A stretch of DNA of 14,141 nt from Isohypsibius dastychi (lineage: Eukaryota; Tardigrada; Eutardigrada; Parachela; Isohypsibiidae): assembly GCA_034696485.1 (NCBI GenBank), contig JAQIWT010000890.1:1-14141 (forward strand), given 5' to 3'. The position numbers were made by a program, and so were the translations under genes. The notes under the pieces were generated by a model. That model was given only the letters and a program-made list of their open reading frames with translations. It was not told the DNA's origin and did not search any database. Shown here in pieces: positions 6,873 through 14,141 of the stretch; positions within the stretch are counted from its first letter, which is position 1, and each line of letters opens with the position of its first letter.

Positions 6873-9800
6873 TTACTTCCTCTTGACAACTCTCCGGAAA
6901 TCGCCCCGACATTTGCTGGATCCACAACAACATTTACCAGGATCTTCACCTTCCTCACAAGTATACCCGTAGTCAATGGTCAGCTCCTCTCCTCGCGAAA
7001 TATCCTTGGTGGTGAAAACGCCCAACTTGAGTCCCGGCTTGGTACTCCACTTGAACATCGCGCAGTTTGGATCACAGGAATGATTGAGAAACCGGGTTTC
7101 ATTTCCTTCGTGCTCTGCGTCGATATACCATTTCTTCGCTAGCTCGAAGCTGTAATGATGAACGACACCGCGAAGACTTTTGATATCCTCACTATTGCGG
7201 TGCTGCTCTACGGAAAGCAGACGCCCAGCGTATTCCATAACAGGTTGATCCTATAGAAATAAAACCCGGTAAAAATTAGGCGTGAACGCAGCTGAACGGA
7301 TCAAAAACATTTGTAAAATGAGAACAATAAAATAATAATAGTAACAAACAATTGTAATGACCAAAATACACAAAAAAATCAACCGAATTCAAAACCATTT
7401 TTCCGAGATTAGGAAAGGGAGAGTTTCCAAATTATTCCAAAAATAGTACTCAAGGGTCAAGTAATAAGCAAAAAATTTCAGTTGTTCTCGAAAAGAAAAA
7501 TAGTCCGGAACAGATGAAAATTTTCACAAACCGCAGCAATATCTTCATCTGCGAGCAGTCCGCATCCGTGTTCGCCGAGAAGATCCACGCGAAGCTTCGG
7601 CTTCCGAACTTTGGTGTCTGAGAAAAATCGGTTGTGACACTGTGGTCCACATCCACACCTCAAAGGATCGCAGTCGGCAGAATCACCGCGGCATAGACAA
7701 TTCGCTTCGCAAAGGTCATCGCAGTCACAATCTGCTTCGGACTCGGCAGCAGGACGCTTTTTCCCAGGGCCAAATATGCAGGATGTCTGGAAAACCAACA
7801 CTGCGGTCAACATGGAGAACTGAAAATTCAACCGGAAACAGGACATTCCACGTGAAAACAAACTCACAAACCTTAGTCACTTGGTAAGGCGTCGGATAAT
7901 GATTGAAATATCTTGACCGCAACCGATGAGATTCTGGCAACACTTTGTCTCGAAATGAACGGACTGTGTCGAGATCTGGAATATGTAAATTAAGAAACTG
8001 TGAATTAAATTCAGAAAACCAAACATTTCATTCAAATCTTTGGCGCAGTGAACTCATGTAGAATAAAAACCAAACATTAGCTGTAAGCAACGCACCGTTA
8101 TTGAACAATAACTGACAACTATTGGGGACAGAAAATAACTAATAAATTCAACGGTTTCTGTTGTCTCAAAGTTCGGAAAATAGTAATCAGCCAACCTGGA
8201 ACATCGAGCATAGTATATAATTTGTCAAAAGCCAAAATTAGTAAATTAGTTATACACATTTTCGAAAATTGCCTAATTCTTGGAAGTTTCCAATAACGCT
8301 TCTAACTCAAAATGATAACAAAAGTAAAAAGACTCACGTTTGCGGAATTCTGTCTTTTTAGATTTATAGTATATCAGATGGTTTCTTCCTACGGTAGCAC
8401 GGCCCAAACAATCCAACCACTCGTACGAATCGCCGTAACCGGGACTATGGAAGGCAACAACTTTCGAAGGACTGGCGAAGGTATAGTAGTTCCAGTGAGG
8501 GTAAAAAAGTGGGACAACTGGAGTATCGTAGTGCAGCTGCTTCGCATCCACCAAAGATTCTGGAAAATCGTCCAGACTGACAACCAGGCAGGGCCACGGA
8601 CTGAAAGCAGACAACAAAAATCAGTAAATTTGTCAACAGCTTTACAAAGCTTTTACATTAGAAAAAGTGGATGCCGATGCCAAACAATGTCATTGACGAA
8701 AAAGAGCTGACGATGTTTCGGAAGGTCCGAAGAGCGCTTCGGCGAATGAGCGCAAAGCCGACAGGTCCACTCTGACTTCGTTAAAAGACCGCCGCTGGAC
8801 TCAATACAAATTTTATGAACTGTCACTGAGCATACCAAACACCGCCGAAATAATCCTGAAAAACACAGAATACAGAAATGAAATTACCGGAACAAAAGTT
8901 GGGCACTACTGTACCTTGGGTTTCCGGTCTGCCACAAACGACGCACATAGGCCCCAACTGGTAACCAAGCAACACGAAAAACTGTTTTTGTATGGCGTCA
9001 GTTTTGAGATATTTCTCCATATCGTCCAAAGTGGTGAACCTGGTTTCATCTAAATCGTAATTGCAGCAAGTCATGATCTTTTTGTTGAATTGATTCCGCC
9101 GGAAGTCAGCTGGAAAACATAAATTGTTCGCATGGACAGCATTCGGGCACTTCCGGCAAATCAGGAGTTGCTCTTGCGAATTCCATTCTGCATCGTCCTT
9201 CGGTTCCCGCTGCATCTCCACGCAGGTCAGACATCGATGTCGAGAACAAATCAACGGATCTTTCTTCTTTTTGCCCAAACTGAAAACGGACCGCTTCATC
9301 TCACGCAATATTTTCTCGGTGCTTTTTGGTAGATCCGGCTGCATTTTCTGCATACATGTCTTGTGAAAGAACAGATTGCAACCCGGAAATGGGCAGTTGG
9401 AGATTTTGTTCATCGGATCTGGATCCACCTTCTTGCAGAAGAAACAGGACCAGCTCTCTAAAACCGAACATATACCGAAGAATTCAATTTGAACACCATG
9501 TTATCGACTCACTTGTCTGGCAATCGCTGCAGCAACTATCGGAAAACAACACGGTTTCTTGAGCAGATAAACATGTGGAATGAAAACGCCGTTTGCAAGG
9601 TCCGATACACAATTTGTAGTCATGTCCTGCTTCACATGCAGGTTTTCCACAAATGCTACATAATTCCGGGAATGGACCTTCGATGGAATTGAAACTGGGG
9701 TTGATTTGCTGGATCATTCGCTCGAGGAACACCGGAAGTAGCTTCGAGCATCGTGCGTTCCATTCCCAATACATGGCGATGGACCTAGCCCATGTGTTTG

Positions 9801-10035
9801 GAGCATTCTCGAGAGTTGTCGAGATATTCTTCACTTTCGGAGCAATCTGTTGGGTGCCAAACGGCTGGTTTTCCTCATTTTCAGATTCCTGCAAAGTAAA
9901 CATTGATATTATTTTGGACTTACACCAAGGAAATTGCTGACGTACCTCCTGATGGTCGGGCTGCGGCATTCGTTTTGAAACTGGAAGACTTGACTCAGAC
10001 GAAGAATTTTTGCGTTTGGTTGGAGGTGCAACCAT
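6873..10035 (-). CDS. mes-4: MES-4/NSD-type histone H3 lysine-36 methyltransferase, 8 exons, 746 aa
   Basis: Exons: 10035-9946, 9888-9513, 9457-8915, 8855-8657, 8600-8338, 7975-7872, 7819-7532, 7250-6873. All have GT-AG junctions and phases agree. ATG 10035 opens MVAPPTKRKNSSSESS. Cys/His-rich PHD-like modules lie at residues ~107-154 (CSIC...), ~160-235 (CFFC...), ~235-300 (CLTC...) and 327-378 (CVVCGRP...WTCRLCA). A PWWP-like domain covers ~391-475 (VNDIVWHRHPLFLIPWPC). A Cys-rich AWS segment spans 556-586. SET covers 592-718 (RFLNHSCDPNC at 674-684, EELTIDYGY at 709-717), with post-SET CCCGSSKC at 728-734. The set matches MES-4/NSD enzymes, which methylate H3K36 using S-adenosylmethionine; C. 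elegans MES-4 maintains germline chromatin. It is shorter than the ~900-residue C. elegans protein. SET binding motifs look intact. Introns 7976-8337 and 7251-7531 are longer than the others. The symbol rests on domain order and nematode context; another NSD paralogue is possible. Confidence 0.87.
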
Positions 10036-10307
10036 GATTCGGGACGGCGAAAGAACATCAGGGAATAACGAGGCCAAAACCAGGAAAAAGGTCACTTCCT
10101 GCAGGAGCTGAGGAAGGTGAGCAGACTGGCCATTTCCAAAACAAGCACGCGAGATCCACAGAAAACAATCCAGTGGACGAGATTTCAGAACGAAAAAAGT
10201 AAAAATAAAGAAAACAAAAAAGGTGCGAAACGGAGGACGAGAGTGAGGAAAGGTGAAATTTGCAATGAAAACAAATGAAGAGGAATAATGGCAGTGACCT
10301 AAATTCA

Positions 10308-10319
10308 CCCCCCCCCCCC
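10308..10319 (+). repeat. C12 homopolymer tract (G12 on the minus strand)
   Basis: Twelve C on the + strand, about 270 nt upstream of the mes-4-like ATG, so G-rich in that gene's sense direction and within its likely promoter or 5' flank. Confidence 0.9.
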
Positions 10320-10688
10320 AGCTCGTGCTCGGACGGCGTCCGTTTCGGGGTACCCACACACAATCTTATCAAAAATGAATGATTTAACATTAAAGTTATA
10401 TGTTACCATCGAAGAATTAAGGAGTGCATTTCGTTAAAGTCTTTTCACCAGTTTTCAATATTTTCTAATCCAATAAATTCAGTTGGCTAAGTATTTTCGA
10501 GTGTTTCAAAAGGCTGGTCCTGGTTTTTTTCAGTGAGTTGCTCCAATTTATCATCGTCCCAAATATGTAATATAGAATGACAAACACACCATTAAAAACT
10601 TTTATAAAAGGTCAAAAATGTTGTCATTTCATCTATTTGAAAACCGCAACCATTGCAGCAGATTGAAGACAGCGGCTCGATGATCGGC

Positions 10689-10702
10689 GGTCCCCGGGGA
10701 CC
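10689..10702. repeat. 14-bp perfect palindrome GGTCCCCGGGGACC
   Basis: A perfect GC-only-plus-TA palindrome inside a GC-rich island (10675-10742) amid AT-rich flanks. It lies within a 22-codon ORF (ATG 10680, TGA 10746-10748) that overlaps the stop of another 21-codon ORF starting near 10618. Its function is unknown; it could be a dyad protein site or chance. Confidence 0.5.
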
Positions 10703-11346
10703 ACGTTGTGGGACACGCTGGACGCCGCATCGCATCCGGAAAGGATGAATGAGAGCATTATCAAAGAAACGATCTAATTACTCCCCGCAATATCCACAGG
10801 AGCCATTATGGAGTATCGCCTGGTCCGATTTTGACTTCATTAGACCGAGGTATCTCATGGAGAATAAATGTCTTTCATTTCATTCAGTCGTTTCACGGGA
10901 AAATCAGTCATCGACCAGCAGAAGCTACTGTCTTAATTTATAGACTTGTCAGCAATCAGCTGTGTTGGCAACTCAGAAGGTGGGGTGACTTGCAGAATGA
11001 AATGAAGAAACGAAAGCACAACTTGACTTGACTGGGTTTGAGCTAAGTTGTCGAGTTTTACAGGGGACGTTAGTTCAACCAACAAGTGAGCACGTCGGAC
11101 TGATCAGTGTGGTCTCGTCTTGGATTTTATTGCAAAGAAACGGCCAAGAACCAACATTCTGAATTAAAATTTTATTTATGAGCAAGAATCGTTCAGCTGC
11201 AGTGAGCTCCACGATGAGGAGAAACACTTAAATCACGAAGGAAAAGACTTTAGTTCTAATCTGATGCAGAGACGATGCCATAATCACCGACACAGGTGGT
11301 ACGCTAAGGATGTATGCGTAAATCAGCGCATTTTATAAACGCCCAT

Positions 11347-11449
11347 GGGGCTTTATTACGAGGGGGTTTTTATTTTCACTGAAGCTGCCGGAAGTGGGCC
11401 TTTATTTCGGGGGGGGGGGGGCGGTATTTCGGCTGGGGCTTTAATCCGG
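11347..11449 (+). repeat. Degenerate direct-repeat cluster with G13 tract
   Basis: Three related segments share a GGGCTTTATTNCGGGG-like pattern: 11347-11366, 11395-11415 and 11435-11449. The middle one runs into G13 at 11409-11421. A related GCGGTATTTCGGCTGGGG lies at 11421-11438. This is a short decayed tandem repeat or a fragment of a dispersed repeat. Confidence 0.45.
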
Positions 11450-12296
11450 ATTTTACGGTACTTTGGAACACGCTGCGTAGATTTCCACGAAACTGCGAGA
11501 TTACCAAGAACGTGATGCTGCGCAGTGAGTATTTCGCCGTTGTCTACGAGAGTTCTTAGGGAATCTGCTTAACCAAGTTTTGATTAAGTAATCACAGTGT
11601 ATGTCCGTAGTGTGGCCGTACTGGTTTTGCTCATCATTTCTCCGCGAACTGGATCGATTTGATTGAAGCAGAAAGGTAGGTTCGGAAGCCTTTCGGATGA
11701 CTTTCAAGTTTGCTTGTTGAAATTGGTGTAGAGCCGGTGGGCATGGTTTCACGAATTGTGCTTCTGAATGGTTTTGCGGAAGGTTGTATCCAAGTAGCAA
11801 CGTCTTATTTTATTTCGTCTTCAGTGAATGGTTTGGATATAACCGAGGATTCAGGATCGAGAATCTCCATTCAACTCCTCTGTCAGTTTGCAAAAAAAAT
11901 CGAGAAAAATTCCATAAAAAGGAGAAAAAAATTCATCGAAACTCGCGTTTTTGTATTTTCGATTCTTACCAGTTCTAAATTCTCAGATAATTTTAAAGGT
12001 CAACGATGTATGTGGATTCTTTTTTAATAACGATTGGCCGGAAACCTAGGCAACTACTCGTAACACAACTTTTCGGAATGGATGGTTGGTTCATCTTTGA
12101 CTTCCACTCTTAATGCCTAAATGCCTCAAGTTCCAAATTTAAAACATTACGGCAACCTTCCGCAATCTGTTCAACGAGCATCTGGCTCGGGGACGATAGT
12201 TTACATTCTTCATACTTTCCTCGAGTTGACCTCGAGAACAAAGGAAAAGATTTGAACATTTCGGTCTGTTTGGCCTAGAATGGGCGATTTATAGGT

Positions 12297-12317
12297 CCCC
12301 CCCCCTGGGGGGGGGGG
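12297..12317. repeat. C9-T-G11 palindromic tract
   Basis: Nine C (12297-12305), one T, then eleven G (12307-12317). The arms are complementary, so it can fold as a GC-only hairpin. Either strand can also supply a G-run for quadruplex formation. Confidence 0.9.
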
Positions 12318-13036
12318 AACAAAAAGTTGCCTGTACATTCCCGCATATCCCTTTTCAGGGTGTTTTACCTGATGGACTTTTCTAATATTACAGTGCCTTT
12401 TCTTTTATTCACTTGCAATTCGCTTTCACTTTATAGCGATAATTAAATAACCGGCCCAACACAACTTAATTAAACGTTTGATAGCAACTGAATCAGCCAT
12501 CCATTTGCTTCAAGTTGTTGGTGGAAAAACTTCTAGCACCATGTAATCGTATGATGTCTGCAAACGTAGACAGTATCATCAAATGGAAGTGGCCGTCAAA
12601 AGATGTCGGTTGGTTTTACCATTTCTCAGGTTTGATAAGCCGATTATCCGTGAACCTCCGCTGTTTTGCAAGTGTATATCACAAGTAAACTCAGACTGCG
12701 AGAAGTGATTTTATTCAACAACTACTTACGTTCCTGTTTGTCTCAATGGTTATTCGATGCCTTGAAAATGTCTTCAGTCGGGATCCCTGATTAACTCCCT
12801 GTAGCTTATGGAAGAATAGAAGCAGGTCACTTTTCACGAAAAACCGAGAGAAAAAGACACATGCCCCCAACCTGTCTCGAATCCACCTTTGTTCTATTAT
12901 GGCGATGCTAAACAGGATCTTTCTACAAAATAGGCTGCATCCCTGATTCGCAGAATCAAGATTCTGAAACGAGACAGCTCTGCTTTACTCATTTTGAAAC
13001 CGTTTTTCATTTCGCTTCATCCAAACGGCTAACCCT

Positions 13037-13042
13037 TATAAA
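13037..13042 (+). promoter_or_regulatory. TATA-like element upstream of the Argonaute-like gene
   Basis: TATAAA 108 nt before ATG 13150, in the context CCCTTATAAATCAGG. Nematode promoters often lack a TATA box and AT-rich DNA gives chance matches, so support is weak. Confidence 0.25.
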
Positions 13043-13149
13043 TCAGGAACATTCTAGTTACCGCCACAGATCAATTTGATTTGAAACGACGAACTAAGCT
13101 GCCGACAAACCGTTATTATTACATCGCTTGTTTTCCGCTACTTGCAACA

Positions 13150-14141
13150 ATGGCGACAAAAACGGCTGGATTGGGGAGAGGCCTGTCTCGTCGGGTTCCA
13201 CCACAGGTCATCAGCGACTCCTCGGATGCTGCGTCGACCTCCAGTGCCGAAAATTCAGCATCTGAATCACCTCCTCGGACCCCAGTTTTCAATATCCCAC
13301 CGAAACCACCGGGAGTAGGACGCGGATTGTCTCGTATGCGGCAGGTTGCAGTTCAAGTTGAAAATCAGAATGGGACCATCGCAGATTCCAAAGCAACTGA
13401 TCAGGTTCGAATGTGTAGTCACAGTTTTCCAAGTTAATTTTTGGAATTTCGAGGGTGAATTAAAATAAATCTGGAGTTGGATTCTGATAAACTGTTTTAG
13501 AACACTCTCAATAATAAATTCTAATATAATAGAAAATTCTACCTGGTGATTTCCTAAACAAGTTTAGAATATTCATCCATTTTCCTTGAGATTCATAACA
13601 GCGCACGTTTGTTTAATTGTCGAAATTCCAATTATTTCGTCCAATTTATTTTGTTATATTTGTAAGTTTCGAGAATTTGTTTATCTTACGTATTTGCTCA
13701 GTGTTATGTACTTACAAAATTCCAAACTTCACGAATATACTTTTCCTTACTTTTAGCACGCCGCAAAGCAAGTCGACCCACCGTCACCGATAAAAGTTGT
13801 TCAAGAGAAGTTTGCCGAAATGAGAGTCCCAGAATCCAGTGAATACCATCGAGAAGGAACACTTACTGGCCGGGAGGACGCCCTGCTTGAGCAAGCTCGT
13901 CGGGAAAAAGCGCAGAAACTCGTGTCAAAACCGACTGGAAAAACCGGCAAAGAGTGAGTCCTCTGAATATATTTCTGCAACACCTCATTGATTTCTACCA
14001 TTAGATGTTCTGAGTTCTTGATTTTCGGTTGAAATTTATTTGTGGTTAATTTCAAACGCTTTTTAGAGTGAAGCTTCTCGGCAATGTCGTTCACTTCAAC
14101 GCCGCGCCGGATGCAATGGTTTACGAATACCGTGTCGAATT
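13150..14141 (+). CDS. Argonaute/Piwi-family protein, N-terminal exons (3'-partial)
   Basis: Exons are 13150-13404 (85 codons, phase 0), 13757-13953 (phase 2) and 14067 to the window end. Introns are 13405-13756 (donor GTTCGAA, acceptor TTTTAG) and 13954-14066 (GTGAGTC, TTTTTAG). ATG 13150 (CAACAATGG) is chosen because the protein then opens MATKTAGLGRGLSRRVPP and the composition upstream is poor. The N-terminus holds two near-identical GLGRGLSR / GVGRGLSR motifs (residues ~7 and ~55) around a Ser/Ala/Pro-rich linker. Exon 3 reads KLLGNVVHFNAAPDAM then VYEYRVEF, the form in which the N domain of Argonaute proteins begins (GN..F...P...VY.Y.V.F). Arg-Gly motifs are typical of Piwi N-termini, where arginines can be methylated and read by Tudor proteins. 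PAZ and PIWI domains would lie beyond the window. PRG-1-like is the best guess; a worm-specific Argonaute is possible. Confidence 0.65.

Larger units (their letters stand above)
10036..13149. other. 3.1-kb intergenic region without a supported gene
   Basis: This separates the divergently transcribed mes-4-like and Argonaute-like genes and should hold both promoters. I see a C12 tract (10308-10319), a 14-bp palindrome (10689-10702), a degenerate repeat cluster (11347-11449), a C9-T-G11 palindrome (12297-12317) and a TATAAA (13037). ORFs of about 100 codons at 11501-11800 (-) and 11710-12027 (+) overlap each other. They show no recognised motif and no convincing splice partners. Confidence 0.5.

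Noticed and set aside
11501-11800. 99-codon minus ORF, with a 105-codon + ORF at 11710-12027
   Set aside because: The two overlap on opposite strands, carry no recognised motif, and have no convincing splice sites or start context.
1-14141. tRNA genes, piRNA Ruby motifs, CRISPR arrays
   Set aside because: I found no B-box with a matching cloverleaf, no exact CTGTTTCA in useful context and no regularly spaced repeats. GGTTCGAAT at 13404 is an exon-intron junction.

Overview
The window looks like nuclear DNA from a rhabditid nematode, probably Caenorhabditis or a close relative. Most introns are 52-59 nt with GTAAG/GTGAG donors and TTTCAG-type acceptors. The gene content fits: a MES-4-type H3K36 methyltransferase, an intron-containing H3.3-type histone and the start of an Argonaute/Piwi-like gene. 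Intergenic DNA carries long G/C homopolymer tracts. The species cannot be fixed from the sequence alone.

Layout, left to right. 2-637 (+): 3' end of a gene whose product ends in a ubiquitin-like domain. 638-1412: non-coding, with a 17-G tract and an imperfect inverted repeat. 1413-2197 (+): an unrecognised, broken coding sequence. 2284-2898 (+): an intact three-exon gene for a small secreted Cys-rich protein. 3215-5545 (-): a REXO5-like DEDDh RNA exonuclease with intact splice sites but several in-frame stops, a frameshift and a lost catalytic His, so probably a pseudogene. 5888-6448 (-): a three-exon histone H3 variant with an H3.3-type core and a rewritten N-terminal tail. 6873-10035 (-): an eight-exon mes-4-like gene (PHD fingers, PWWP, AWS-SET-post-SET, 746 aa). 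10036-13149: 3.1 kb with no gene I can support, holding G/C tracts, a C9-T-G11 palindrome and a small degenerate repeat cluster. 13150 to the window end (+): first three exons of an Argonaute/Piwi-like gene.

The most notable pairing is an H3K36 methyltransferase gene directly upstream of an H3 variant that keeps a K36-equivalent lysine but has lost the ARKS contexts of K9 and K27. The spacing (poly(A) signal, then an acceptor, then the H3 ATG) would allow co-transcription. The functional link is inference. The mes-4-like, H3 and Argonaute/Piwi-like genes all point to chromatin or germline roles. The two broken genes lie among intact ones, which argues for real decay rather than general poor sequence quality.
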